Shown: positions 44,831 through 56,371, numbered from the stretch's first letter. The stretch: DNA of 64,000 bases from Meconema thalassinum (GCA_946902985.2 OX336393.1:130848533-130912532); one strand, 5' to 3'. A program made the numbers and translations. The notes: generated by a model not told the origin, from the sequence alone.

Positions 44831-45372
44831 TCACGGGTATATTTTGTGCGAAAGGCAATAATAAGAGCCCACAGAAGCCACTGTGCCACCCCACAGTGAA
44901 AGGTAATCTAATAAGGCTGATAATACCTCGGCGCCACTGAAAAGAAACAAGAGGTTAAATTGACCCGTGTCTAATCAGCAATGCCCCTCTCCCAGAGCGG
45001 GAACATTAAATCTGCTAATTATCCCAGTCGACAGGAGGCCCTTACATGGCGCTGCTCTTTCTTTCTTGTTTCAGACTGTGCGACTTGGTAGACATTTACC
45101 AATCAGAGTAATGCAACGTGTAAGAGTAATATACACCAACGTGCTCGACAACTCCAAACGAGATCCGAGGTTCAAATTCCGCCGCAGATCGAGACCACCA
45201 TGAGTGAGCTTTTTCATCGATTTTCATCTTCCCACCAGGAAACTAGAAGAAGAGACGGAAAACAAATAAATAAAGGACAAAGCAAATAATGTCCTGGGAG
45301 AAGAATGAGGATGGAGGGATTTGGAAGGAAGGAGAGCCTCTAAAGGCAGATAGGAAATGGAAAGAGGGGAGA
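44831..45372. other. unassigned sequence, mixed composition
   Basis: There is a short open frame of 78 codons at 44967-45203 without a known domain. A B-box-like GAGGTTCAAATTCC near 45167-45180 suggests part of a tRNA-type SINE, but no A box or tail is seen. Otherwise nothing. Confidence 0.4.
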
Positions 45373-45379
45373 GCAACTA

Positions 45380-45767
45380 GCTTGCCACGGTGGGTGAGTG
45401 GATAGCGTGTCGGTCTACTAACCCCTAGATTGCAGGTTCGCTCCTGACCGTGGTAAGTGTTTTTTTTTAAGGCGGCAAAAATACGACACGCATGCCATAC
45501 GGTGTTGGCATGTCAAAGAACCCATTTGAACTCAGTAGGCCGTGTTCATAATGGCAAAATTAATCTCGGGAGTTTCCGCCAACACAAAGTTTCTAATTTC
45601 TCTACTAGAAAGCGCTACATGAGCTTAGATATCTAACCTCCTTGACTTTCATTAGTGATTCAAGGAACAACGAAATTTGACATGCAAGCTACCCTCTGGA
45701 TGTCAAATTACAAAGCTTGCACCCGGCAGCCGAGGCCTTACGATATTATTATTGTTATTACTACCAG
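45380..45767 (+). repeat. SINE, type S4, second copy
   Basis: Same head and body as at 21827-22234, ending in a short ATT-rich tail (about 45744-45760). A 7-bp duplication GCAACTA flanks it (45373-45379 and 45768-45774). With the first copy it defines the element's 5' end as GCTTG. Confidence 0.85.
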
Positions 45768-45994
45768 GCAACTACACCAGCATTTGCTTGGAGGGAGTTT
45801 TAAAAACTTACAGCAACTAATTGTGTTAAACCACTCAGCACGCTTCAGCAATTCACGTGATCAGGGGTTTGAGTCTCACCGCTGACAGCGGCTATCCTGA
45901 GTGTCATTTATCCCTCGGTTTTTCTTCAAACTCCCTCCAACCAAATGCTGGTATAGTACCGTACATTATTTGTGCATTTCTTCGTGTAGCATCT

Positions 45995-46440
45995 AGCATT
46001 CTTGGCTGGCGCTCAGGAGGTCCGGGTTCGATTCCCAGCTCTGCCAAGAAATTTAATTCTGGTCTGAAGGCTGGAACGGTGTACACTCAACCTCGTGATG
46101 CAAAATAGAGAAGAGGTGGGTTCGTTTCCCAGCTTAGCCATCCTGGAAGTGATTATCCGTAGTTTCTCTACTTCTCCTCCAGGAAAATGCCGGGATGGAT
46201 CATAACTTAAGGCCACGGCCGCCTCCTTCCCCTCCTGTGGCTCATGATCGCGAGCTTAGCGGTCACGTAAAACTACAAACTTACTTCCTTTTTCCTCCTT
46301 CCCAATCCTCATCTGCATTACAAATGCACACACTACAGTAATACAGATACCATAATAACACAGGTTATCAGACATACACATGGGGTTAAATAACCACGAT
46401 GTCGAAAATACCCAAAATGAATCTACAACAACAGTAGGGC
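45995..46440 (+). repeat. SINE, type S2
   Basis: Forward copy with head near 45998-46050 (GGTTCGATTCCCAGC B box), AAGAAATTTAATTCTGG, GGATGGATCATAACTTAAGG and the end CCACGATGTCGAAAATACCC. It aligns with 23545-23945. Short antisense and sense ORFs in it are not genes. Confidence 0.75.
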
Positions 46441-46796
46441 CTACATCTACCAGACCCATGACCCTAATACAGACACACACACTACTACAGTCACTACTGA
46501 AACACAGGTCAACGCTGTAAGTTTTCAGTCAGTCTATACGTTTGCATTCCCAGTCTTTCAGCCCTGTAGACACTAATACATTTTCTGTTTTAAGGGAGCT
46601 CAACACTACAACAGTATTAGCCGCACTTTGTATGTACATGTCGTTCCTAGGAGAGCTGGTGTTCGAGGACCATATCCGTTCATGGTAGAGCAATTTTGAC
46701 TTGTAGATTTAAAATTTGGGATCCGACGATGCTTGCTTGACGAGCGAAACATATCATCCAGTATTTTCTTCCTCCTCTTCATTCTTATGTCATTTG
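46441..46796. other. unassigned sequence between SINEs
   Basis: About 350 bases with no frame or terminus I recognise. GACGAGCGAAACATATCATCC near 46739 looks like many insect repeats but was not matched elsewhere in the window. Confidence 0.35.
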
Positions 46797-47180
46797 AGGG
46801 GCTTGAACATCGTGGTCATTTAGCCCCGTGTATATTGGGTGAAGATTTTTTTGTTTCATAACCTGTATTAATGTGATGGCTGTATAAGTGTGTGTATTTG
46901 TAATTCAGGTAAGAATTGGGAAGGAGACGGCCGTGGCCGTAAGTTACGAACAATCCCGGCATTTGCCTGGAGTAAAAGCGGGAACCCACGGAAAACCACT
47001 TTCAGGATGGCTGAGGTGAGAATTGAACCTACCTCTTCTCAGTATTTCCTCACGAGGCTGAGCGTATCCATTTACAAAAATCAGACAAGAATTACATTTC
47101 TTGGCAGGGCCGGGAATTTGGCAATCACCTCCGGGGCTGATTGCCACAAATGTTAGCTTCTACACCACGAAGTGATCGCA
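46797..47180 (-). repeat. SINE, type S2, reverse
   Basis: Reverse copy with the words ATCGTGGTCATTTAGCCCCG, GACGGCCGTGGCC, CCCGGCATTTGCCTGG and CAGGATGGCTGAGG, then a damaged B box (GGCCGGGAATTTGGCAAT). It gives the unoccupied version of the site in which copy 2 of the 3.95-kb element sits. Confidence 0.75.
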
Positions 47181-47234
47181 AATAATTTTTAATCACATGT
47201 ATATTATTCAGTTTTTTTTACAATTTCCCATAAT

Positions 47235-47597
47235 TGGTAAAATAATAATAATAATAATAATAATGATAATAATAATAATAATACTACTAATAATAATAAC
47301 CCCTGGCACTACTGCCCATGAAGGGCCTTGGACTACCAAGCGACCGCTGCCCAGTCATTTAGCCTGCAGATATTGGGATGACGCGTGGTCAGCGCATTGG
47401 GTCCCCTCAGCCACTAAATTTGGTTTTCGTGACCGAGGCGCTGCCTCACTGTCAGACAGCTACTCAATTGTCCTCATGAGGCTGAGTGGCCCCCGTTCCA
47501 GCCCTCACGTCAGTTTCTATAATCCTTGACGGAGCCGGGAATCGAACCCGGGGCCTCCGGGTGAGAGGTAGGCGCACTACCCCAACACCACGGAGGA
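47235..47597 (-). repeat. SINE, type S5, reverse, with (AAT)n tail
   Basis: The right end, complemented, reads as a tRNA-like head: CCGTGGTGTTGGGGTAGTGC (A box) and GGGTTCGATTCCCGG (B box). The left end has an AAT/AAC-rich tract (about 47240-47300), the complement of its tail. The body contains CCGCTGCCCAGTCATTTAG. A partial plus copy is at 48980-49245. Confidence 0.78.
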
Positions 47598-47724
47598 TAA
47601 TCATGTTAACCGACTGAAAATTACAATATCAATTGTTAGAGGCTACGCTGAAAAATACCCAACGTTTGCTATAGAAACGCGGGTTATTAGAAAAATTGAA
47701 CACACACTTAAATACACGGGTTGG

Positions 47725-47872
47725 TTGGTTCCTCAGTTTAGGGGCTTCGACAAAGCAGTCATGTAGCTCCGTGTACTTTGGGTGTGTCTGATAACCGGTG
47801 TTAATTGTGATGGCTGTATTAGTGTGTGTTATCTGTATTTCAGGTAAGGACTGCAGACGATCAATTTCAAAT
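47725..47872 (-). repeat. SINE fragment, S2-like
   Basis: Matches 9031-9200 closely, with the words CTCAGTTTAGGGGCTTCGAC and ATTTCAGGTAAGGACTGCAG. The type S3 SINE follows directly and then sequence like the right flank of copy 1 of the 3.95-kb element, so the fragment and the S1 SINE to its right were once joined. Confidence 0.65.
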
Positions 47873-48202
47873 AGAGGCTTAGGCGGCAGCACGCCAGGCT
47901 CTGACCGCTGGGTCCATGGTTCAAATCCCGGTCACTCCTTGTGAGATCTGAGCTGGACAAAACGGAGGCACACAGGTTTTTCTCCGGGTACTCCGGTTTT
48001 CCCTGTCAAAATTTCATTCCAGCAAAACTCTCAACTATCATTTCATTTCATCTGTCATTCATTTAATAATTTCCCCAGAGGAGTGCGTCAGGCCTCGGCA
48101 GCCGGCACAGTTCATATCCTCGCCGCTAGATGGGGGGCTTCATTCATTCCATTCCTGACCCGGTCGGAGGCTGGAAGCAGGCTGTGGATTTTCATTTTCC
48201 AA
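47873..48202 (+). repeat. SINE, type S3
   Basis: Head with GGCGGCAGCACGCC (A-box region) and GGTTCAAATCCCGGTCACTCC-like B box region; body with CTCCGGGTACTCCGG and CAGAGGAGTGCGTCAGGC; 3' end GCTGTGGATTTTCATTTTCC. No clear target duplication was found at this copy. It aligns with the two copies inside element C. Confidence 0.8.
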
Positions 48203-48204
48203 CT

Positions 48205-48530
48205 TTTGCTAGCAAATGCTAGCATCAACGAAACTTAGCCGTGAACTTGGCTACTAGATGCCACCACAACCGGCACCTGGCGAGGAACGTTGGAGCTTAA
48301 TAGAGCGTTAATCAAAACTAATCTACACATTTAGCTTCACACAGTTGAAGTTAGTGGAAGTTTCTTTCACATGCCATAAATCTATGACACGGGCCCGCCG
48401 GCTTTACTTCCCCTCCGAAGGAAGGCATACTGAGGGATTTTTAACGCTCATAAAAAAATCCGACGACTTTAGCCGGGTTTGAACTCGCGATCTTGGGCAT
48501 AGAAGCTCTGCCACTGAAACCGCCTAAGTA
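48205..48530 (-). repeat. SINE, type S1, reverse
   Basis: Reverse copy of the SINE at 23968-24358: the complement carries CGGGTTTGAACTCGCG in place of the B box and CCTTCCTTCGGAGGGGAAG in the body. The tRNA-like head ends near 48530. Confidence 0.75.
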
Positions 48531-48974
48531 CACGGGACTGATGAACAAGCTCTCCTAAGCCCCAGAAACGAATTACGAGCAGTAACATTATTTGAACACA
48601 AGTTCCCATTGAGAATAAACGAGGTTAGCTTCAAGGAAAGTCTGCCATTTTGGGTTTAAATGTTCCACAAAGAAAGCTCTTAGTAGTAATAGACATTCTT
48701 TGCGGCTTAAGAGGTAGACCGGGCGGCTTCCTGTGCCAATGATACGCCTGGTGTCCTTGCCACTTTATAGAATTACAGAACAAGCGCCGTGCCTCCAGGA
48801 GTTGTGAGGCTAAATTGAACGTGACGCGTGACTGCCGCAAAGGCTGGTAACCAGAATATTCACAAGGAATCATTATACAGTAACCCGTCTCTCACAAGCC
48901 AAGAAGCTAATAAAAACCAATATACTTGTCAATTTCCAGAGTGCCCATATTGACCAAACTGGGTTCCAACTATT
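48531..48974. other. unassigned sequence
   Basis: A minus-strand frame of 80 codons (48631-48873) has no recognised domain. I see no termini or RNA signals. Confidence 0.4.
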
Positions 48975-48979
48975 AGGTC

Positions 48980-49245
48980 GTGATGTACATGTTGTACATG
49001 CCAGCCCCTCGCACCCGGTGGCCCAGGGTTCGATTCCCGGCTCCATCAGGGATTTAAGGAACTGACGTGAGGGCTGGAACGGGGTGCTCTCAGTCTCGTG
49101 AGGATAATTGAGTAGCTATTTGACGGCTGAGGGAACCCGACGTGCTCGCCACGCGCCCCCCCCCCCACCCCTCACCTAATCTGTAAGCCAAAATGGCTGG
49201 GCAGCGGTCGCTTGGTAGGCCTAGGCTTTTCATGGGCTGTGGCGC
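48980..49245 (+). repeat. SINE, type S5, partial
   Basis: Contains GGTTCGATTCCCGGCTCC (B box) near 49028-49045 and the body words GAGGGCTGGAACGGGGTGC and GGGCAGCGGTCGCTTGG, the complement of the body at 47301-47400. A run of C lies at 49156-49168. The A-box part is damaged. Confidence 0.65.
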
Positions 49246-49254
49246 CAAGAGTTT

Positions 49255-49630
49255 TTTTGGTATTTGTGGTTGTTTGCGACATCGTGGTCAAATAGCCCCG
49301 TGTACTTGGCTGTGTGTGGAATTTTTCTGATAGCCTGTGTTATTGTGATGGCTTTATTAGTGTGTGTAGTTGTAATTCGGATGAGGATTGGGCATGCCCT
49401 TAATTTGGGGACAATTCCAGCATCCGCCTGAGGTAGAAGTGGGGAAACCATGGAAAACCACTTCCGGGATGGCTGAGGTGGGAATCTAACCAGCCACTTC
49501 TCAGTTTTGCCGTACGAGGCTGAGTGTATCCCGTTCCAGCCTTCAGGCCAGAATTAAATTCCTTGGCGGAAGCAGGAATCGAAACCGGGCCTCCACTGTG
49601 GCAGCCAAGAGCACTAGCCACTACGCAACT
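49255..49630 (-). repeat. SINE, type S2, reverse
   Basis: Reverse copy with CATCGTGGTCAAATAGCCCC, GGATGGCTGAGGTGG and a complemented B box in GCAGGAATCGAAACCGG. It ends with a head-like GCACTAGCCACTACGC at about 49608-49624. Confidence 0.75.
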
Positions 49631-49846
49631 GTTGTATTTATGACGTACAGGAGCCTGGTGGTGAAAACCGTACCATCATGAAAGTCCTAGTCACATATTA
49701 TATAAGCTACATACATTTTCATTTGAGACTGTTTTGCCATTCAGTATCCAGCCTAGTCTGGAAGCCTCTGTTTGCGAACAAGTCGCCCCCATGATCCCCT
49801 GATAATTATCAGTTAAGACCACGGCCTCCTCGGCTTCTAACAAGGG

Positions 49847-50304
49847 AAGTATCAGTTAAGACAGGTCGAAACCTATCTTGCAACTTTGTGGACGCAATCG
49901 TTGTACTACAGTATAAGACGAAAATGTGCGGAGAATCAGCTGCCAAATTGAACTTCAAGGCTTCGAAATCATGTGGCGAATCTCTCATATAAATCAATGG
50001 ATGGTAGCGAGTACTGTATATGTTGAAATGGACAGCCCTGACCGTCCAAGCATTCAATGCCGGTGGGAAGGAGCCGCACGCTCCAGTCAGCATATAGGCC
50101 TACGCCCCGCCTCGCTACTACTCCGAATGCCACAGGGATGTCCAGCTCCTCCAGCCGTCATGCTGCGGACCAGGATGTCAGGTACTATTTCGGAGCCTTG
50201 CAGTTCAATCTGGCGGCTGAATTTCCGTACATTGTCCTTTTATAGTACAACGATTGCGTCCAAAAGGTTTCAAGATAGGTTTCGACCTGTCTTACCTGAT
50301 ACTT
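49847..50304. mobile_element. fold-back MITE with ~130-bp imperfect inverted ends
   Basis: The left end AAGTATCAGTTAAGACAGG continues into GTCGAAACCTATCTTG. The right end is its inverse with few changes (CAAGATAGGTTTCGAC, then CCTGTCTTACCTGATACTT). The inverted match goes on with interruptions through TACAACGATTGCGTCC / GGACGCAATCGTTGTA and the CAAATTGAAC / GTTCAATCTGG parts, to about 49975 and 50180. The loop of about 200 bp is unrelated to anything I know. I could not define a target duplication, so the superfamily is open. Confidence 0.75.
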
Positions 50305-50358
50305 ATCTTGTAAACCTCTCACTTTCAAATCATTCAACATGGATCTAACCATCGCCTC

Positions 50359-50540
50359 TTAGGCGCGTCCTAGGCGCCTCGTACCCTCTTCAGCCAAACG
50401 CATTAACCTCTTAGGTAATCTCTCCTCCCCCATTCTCTTCACATGACCCAACCATCTGATTCGGCTCATACGAACTGATTCATCTAGCGTGTTCATTTTT
50501 ACCTTAGCCAAGCGCTGATCTAGGGGAGGGCGAGGAGGGC
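50359..50540 (-). pseudogene. C-terminal remnant of a LINE RT
   Basis: The minus-strand translation has RIRWLGHVKRM followed by RLPKRLM and a short basic end. This motif closes the polyprotein in RTE-like and other insect LINEs and is common as a genomic remnant. Nothing of the catalytic domain remains. A GC-rich stretch to its right (50520-50578) is not part of it. Confidence 0.65.
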
Positions 50541-52044
50541 GACCGCCCAGGGCCCCGCGATCCTTGGGGCCCCTCGCCATGTATTTTTAGCCTATTTTCA
50601 ATTTTGAAAAAATAGGCTTATGAGATCACCTTTTGTCCGTGTGTCTGTGTGTGCGTGTGTGAGGTGTGTGTGTGTGTCTCCCTAATAACTTATAAACAGC
50701 TGGATCGCTTCCAATGAAACTCGGTAGGTTCATAGCACTATTCCGGGCGACCTCGACCGTGCCCTTCAAAATTTGTTACGTCTCACCAATCCAACATGGC
50801 GGCAATGCGAAATATTTCGCCAGCGTTGAATATCTCCGAACCTATTGCCGATATCACCCTGGAATTTATTACGGTGATAAAGGGAACTACTAGAAGCTCA
50901 CCTATGTGACTTTTGAAAAACTAGTAACTACAAAAAACAATGGCGGCCACGTGAATTTGCGACTTCTAAACAGACGATTCTCGCGATTTAACTAACCAAA
51001 CGCAATGAAACTTGGTACAGTATCTGTTTATACACATTGTAATGCACCGACATCTAACTTGGTTCAATTGTTTACATAACCACAAGAAGGCGGATGTGCG
51101 GAATATTTCACCGGCATTCTATATTTCTGAAACTATTTTGACGGAGATAAAGGGAACTACTGAAAGTTCATCAATAGGACTTTCAAAAATCGGGTAACTA
51201 CAAAACGAACATGGCGGCCAAGCGAATTTGAAAATTTTAAATATACTTTCTCGCGATTTAATGCTCCAAGCGCAATGAAACCTGTTACAGGAAATATCAA
51301 TACACATTGTAATGCACTGGTATCTAATTTTGTTCAATTGTTTACATAACCTCAAGATGGCGGCTGTGCGAATTTTAAAATTAAGTTTATATTTCTTGTG
51401 TCGTAATCAAGCGATCGAAGTTAAAGTTTGAATAATGAACCTACGCAATAATTTTCCTTTAATGGTACATGACTCTATGGCCTATACATATAACAATCCA
51501 ACATGGCGACCATCCGAAATATTTAGATGGATCTCAATATCTACGAATCTATTACAGCAATCAAACTGATTTTTTATGTTCATAGGGGCTATGAACTTAA
51601 GTTCACCTAAAGGACATTAAATAACCTGGTGATCACAAATCCAACATGGCGGCGACGTGAAATATAAATATTCACATGAACGTTTCTCGCTATTTAACCA
51701 TCCGAGTGCAGTGAAACTTGGTACAGTAAATCCTTATACGAATGTTAACCCACTGGCATCTAATTTATTTCAATTGTTTTCATAAACACAAGAAGGCAGC
51801 TGTGCGAAATTTTAAAAATCTCCTTGTTACTTCTTGTGTCCTAATCATGCGATTGAAGTTTGAATGCTACACGTACTCAATAATCTTCATGTAACATTAC
51901 ATAACTCTAGGACCTACATATATAAAATCCAACATGGCGACAATCCGAAATATTTAGTCGGTTCTAAATATCTACGAATCTATTAGAGCAATAAACCTGG
52001 AATTTTGTATGTTGATAGTGGCAATTAACATAAGTAGGATATAT

Positions 52045-53262
52045 TGTAATCTTTCAATTCTTGCCACAAGATGGCTTCACCCAGAGAAGCCATTTGTAAC
52101 TTTGAAGATACAAAAATTAAATAAAAATGAATATTCTGCCTCATAAATGGCCTTTCTTTAAAATTTAAGCAAATGACATAATTAGTACTGTAATTGAACA
52201 AATCCACCTTTTTGAAACTCTTCTTATCTCCGGGCGTGTGCAGATATTCTGAAAGGACTGGCTCGTACATTGGCCTTACCAAAACCTCCTATAAATTAAT
52301 AAAGACGAAGGAAGGTTTACATGCATCTAACTAAAATGAAACTACCCAATTTAAATTTACTTTATATTCTGAAGCTGCATGCAAGAAACGGATAAATATG
52401 ATAAAAAAGAGTGACACACAAGAAATGCAATTAAAAATATATAATTTAATAATATAATAATAATAATATTTAGGCCTGTAAAGATTTCTTATTTGGTTTT
52501 CACATTGCCGGTAATGCCGTCGTCTGCCCCATATGTCCATTTCACCTCTACACCACTTTGAAGCTGGTCAGCCATGCCTTCACATTTCACGGTCCTCTTC
52601 GACGTTGCACAATTATTTGCATAGGCATCAGCCCTACTGTGATAGTGGCATAACAGCAAGAACCCAATCACACTCCGTCGAAACACGAAGCACTCAGCTC
52701 AAGAGAGACACACTGCCCAACCAGTCATTTCAATGCCCCGAGAGACAATCCTCTTGCAGCAGTGCGCTCAGTCTGAATCACAGCTCATACCAGGAAGTCT
52801 TTCTCAGAAGCGCCCGTTGTCATATCTTTGTCTCCCCAAGCCACTCATAGCATTTCCTCGGCCGCTTCCTCATCACCCCCCCCCCCCCCCCCGGGGTGAG
52901 CGAGCATACCTGCTTGAGACAATAGTGTCCATGAAGTGCTGCTTTCTGCACGTGTGACCAGAACATGAACCTGTCTCCTGGTTCAGTGGTCTGAACAACA
53001 TTAATAAACATACTTATAAAACATAGGATAAGAGCTAGCTTCCGAATCTCGTCAAAAGTAATCTAAAATACATTGAATAATTGATAATAAACAGTACACG
53101 TATATGATAATAGTAATAATAATAATAAGGACACTGCGTCTACTGCAGACGTGTCCAATGCAATTGAACACGTTGCCAACACGATAACATGATATAATGA
53201 ATTAACAAACCGACGAGCCTACATTAAAACTGTCATGGGGGACTCATAAAATATAGGTTACA
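52045..53262 (-). repeat. 3' LTR of element C
   Basis: 1218 bp. On the plus strand it starts TGTAATC and ends GGTTACA. It has a long C run near 52867-52892 that is also in the other LTR. It lacks both SINEs of the 5' LTR and shows their empty sites at about 52445-52457 and 53090-53105. Directly to its right GAACGCCCCCTTGC is, on the coding strand, a G-rich polypurine tract. Confidence 0.92.
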
Positions 53263-53419
53263 GAACGCCCCCTTGCTTTTCATTCATTTGGTCCTATACC
53301 ATAGAATAAAAAGCAATCCTTTTAGGCATGACTTCCCTTCCAAAATCCCAACTCCTTCCTTCCACAAATATATACACAACCAACAGGGCTTCTAGGATAT
53401 GTACATCCTCAGATTGGAA
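53263..53419 (-). other. 3' untranslated part of element C with polypurine tract
   Basis: On the coding strand GCAAGGGGGCGTTC comes immediately before the 3' LTR, the expected place and composition of a polypurine tract. No envelope-like frame. Confidence 0.7.
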
Positions 53420-53750
53420 TTATTGTAAATCCCTAGTACCCATTTCGTCCTTTGTAATGAGCTCGTACGCACAGGCCCCTAATTTCCGGGCAATTTCATA
53501 CGGTCCTTCATACAAATGAAAAAAATTACTTACCAGTTTCTGGTCTGCGGACGAGACATGAGACACCCTCAAAAGCACAAGGTCACCTACATCTAACTTA
53601 TCTCCTGCCCGCTTCCCTTGCTGCTTCTGCCGTTTCTTACTGGCCTTACATAAATGTTCCCCAGCTAACCTGATACTTAAATCTCTGGGTACGGCCTCCA
53701 CTGTCCTCAAACCCAAAATCAAAGCAAGTTCGCTGACAGGCTTCCTGCCC
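53420..53750 (-). pseudogene. pol: integrase C-terminal tail of element C
   Basis: The frame has VPRDLSIR, a basic stretch (KKRQKQQGKR), VGDLVLLRVS and LYEGPYEI, which is the standard end of gypsy integrases where a strand of the C-terminal fold precedes the GPF/Y-like module. The zinc site and catalytic core are absent, because the deletion joins this part to RT at about 53745-53752. The ORF stops naturally at 53420. Confidence 0.85.
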
Positions 53751-54656
53751 AGCTGGCGATGTTTTCATACCAAAAGGAATCCGTGTAAATTGTAACAGCT
53801 GGTTTTTGTAACAAAAAGCCGTGAATTGCCTATCCTCCTCCCGTAAGGGTACCTGCCAAAAACTAGCACTCAAATCTAATGTGGACAGCCATTCTTTACC
53901 CCCAAATCTCTGAACTAAATCCTCAGTAGTTTTCGGTCGCTGATGATCCGGCGCAATGCGTTTATTAGCTTGTCTTGCATCCAAACATAGCCTAACTGAC
54001 CCATCCTTCTTAATCACAACCACCAACGGATTTACATACTGGCTCCTACTGAATTCAATCACCTCATCCTCTAGCATCTGCGAAATGACAGCATCTACTG
54101 CTTTGATATGGGCGTGTGGTATCGGGTATCTAACACCATTAAAACTAGACCTATCGGTGATCTCGAAACTATGCTCGTAAACATGTGTCCTACCAGGTTT
54201 CTCAGAGAACACCTCACTGTGCTCTCTCAAGACCTCTAACAACTGAGCCTTCTGTTCTACCTCCAACATGGTATCTTCCACAACACTTGAAAATTCGCCT
54301 TCGCGCTCCTCTTCCACTACCATACTACAACTTTGCATTTCCTCTGATACCATGTCGCTACTAACCTTACTGACTTCTTGCTCTTCATTTAAAACCTGGA
54401 CACACACTGATATACTCACAAAAGTTCCCGAGTCCACCTGATAACTCAGACTAATCGTATCAAAATTCTCACCCCACTTGAATCTCACCTTAGATTCGCC
54501 GTAATCAAGCTTACACATCTGACTGCTTAGCCAATCCGCACCCAATATGACAGGATACACTAAATTCGCGACCACTAGAAAACTCTGACGACCACATTTC
54601 TCATTAATGTACATAGGTGCGACAACCTGTCTACGCACTCTCTGTGACAGTCCCAA
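53750..54656 (-). pseudogene. pol: protease end and first half of RT of element C
   Basis: The frame begins with the protease C-terminal part (ILGADW), then a linker with acidic repeats, and RT with SVRLCLDAR, LSTLDLSASFWQ (catalytic Asp) and IPFGMKTSPA. The natural next block, with YVDD, is missing. The frame enters the integrase tail out of phase and ends at 53646. The open frame of 336 codons is therefore a chimera of RT and out-of-frame tail residues. Confidence 0.88.
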
Positions 54657-54915
54657 CAGCAGACAATATAAATATATTGGACACAGGAATCTCCTCTATG
54701 GCTTCTCCTTTACTCTTAACCTCATCATAAAAGCCTGCCTTAATGCAAGAAAACATGCTCCCTGAGTCCAATAAGGCATCGACAACTTGACCCCATATCT
54801 TCACCTTAATCACAGGACTGATCAACGTAGGCTCACATCTCTCCTGCATAACCTCAACCTGGTAATCTAACAATTCCTTTCTAACATCAAGGTCGTATTC
54901 TATCTTCTTCAACAC
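54631..54915 (-). pseudogene. pol: aspartic protease of element C, N-terminal part
   Basis: Contains ALLDSGSMFSC, where DSG takes the place of DTG, as in many gypsy and BEL elements. The frame breaks near 54638-54645 in a GA-repeat and the protease goes on in the next frame (54656 down), so two bases appear to be lost. Protease would mature Gag and Pol. Confidence 0.85.
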
Positions 54916-54955
54916 ATGAACTGGAATACTGAGATGGGACCTCTATCTGACCGTC

Positions 54956-56371
54956 TTAAAGAGCCCTGTTCCCATTTAAATTACTCGGCTGAGCTGGCTG
55001 TCTCTCTTCTTCACGCCCCCTATTCTCTAACTGCCTTTGTTCCCCAGGTCCCCGATTTTCTGCCTGCCTCTGTTCTCCGCGCCCCCTATTCCGAAAATTC
55101 CCTTGATCACCCCTATCCCTATTTACAAAATTTCCTCTATCATTCCTCACAATGTTACCTGGCCTATCAATATTCCTACGCTCATAATGCATATTCCCTT
55201 CCTCCTGATACCCTTGATCGTAATTTCCTGCCCTTCCCTGTTCTTGCCTTTTGCCTCCCATTCTACCCAAAGTATCAAACCTTTCTAACACACGTTCCAT
55301 GTCCTTAATCGTACTTACATCCTGCATGACTACGGCCATCTTCACCTCATCAGAAATATGACGGGCCATACGCCTAACAATATCACCTTCAGAAGAACCA
55401 GTGTCTAAATTCTGACTGATAAGGGCATGTGTGAGGAAATACTCCGTCATGCTCACCCCCTGATTCGACTGATACCTCCCAAAAGAAATCTTGTCTCTTT
55501 CTCTTCCTTTAGTCTGTTCGTTCCAGAACTTTCCCTTAAACTTCTGCCTAAAATCTTCTAACCCTTGAAAACCTCCCCTAAAATCTTGATACCAAGATTT
55601 AGCCTCCCCCACAAAAGCTAATGATATGACTTCCTCAACAATATCCCAGTCTAAAGTCCCATCTTCTAACCCTTTCGAAAACCTCTTCTGAACAACTTGA
55701 ACAAACTCCATAGGGTTAAACTGCCTTCCACTAAATTTAGGTAAGTCAGATTCCCAATAGATATTACTATGTCCTACAGAGTGATTACAATTTTCCTTAT
55801 TTGACTTGGCCTGATCCATCTCTCTTCTTAATTTCAAATTTTCACTCTCATTAAAGGAGTTCAGTTCACTAATCCCTTTTTTTACACTCTTATCTACCAT
55901 CGTTACTCTGGCTGAAGAGACCGCTAGCTCCTGTTCCAAAAACACCTGCTTATTTCTAACCTCAGTTATATCCTTCATCTCTTCCTCTACAACTATCAAC
56001 CTCTCACTAACTTATTTCTTGAAAATGGCTACCTCATTACTCACCTCGACTATCTGCTTATCAACAGTATCCATAATGCCCTGCCTCTGTAAGCTCATCT
56101 TCTCCTCAACTTGCTCGAATCTTTTATCTACCATCTCAGTTCTACTGGCAATTTCCTGACGAATTTCCTTATAGCCTTTACTCATACTTTCTACAATCTT
56201 ATTAATTTTGTTCTCTAAATCCGTACTTTGAATGTCTATCTTAGTACTAAATTCACTGCTTTGATTATTAATTTGAGTACTTAAATCACTACTCTGAGTA
56301 TCCATTTTAGTACTTAAATCACTTAGCTTACTACTGAATTTAGACATCATCTGCTCCATTAACTTGATCAT
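54956..56371 (-). pseudogene. gag: Gag of element C, main part
   Basis: One frame with an in-frame TAA at 56012-56014. The first section is made of 11-residue repeats (LSTKMDTQSSD, LSTQINNQSSE) predicted as coiled coil. After the stop come more coiled coil and then a capsid-like region with LPKFSGRQFNPMEF (about 55720-55760) and WYQDFRGGF. The C-terminus is rich in RG, NR and Q (about 54960-55220), a basic RNA-binding tail without a zinc knuckle. Confidence 0.85.

Noticed and set aside
50520..50580. hAT-type (ZMYM) transposon end suggested by the GGGGCCC-rich stretch
   Set aside because: Only one end-like stretch and no partner or duplication were found.
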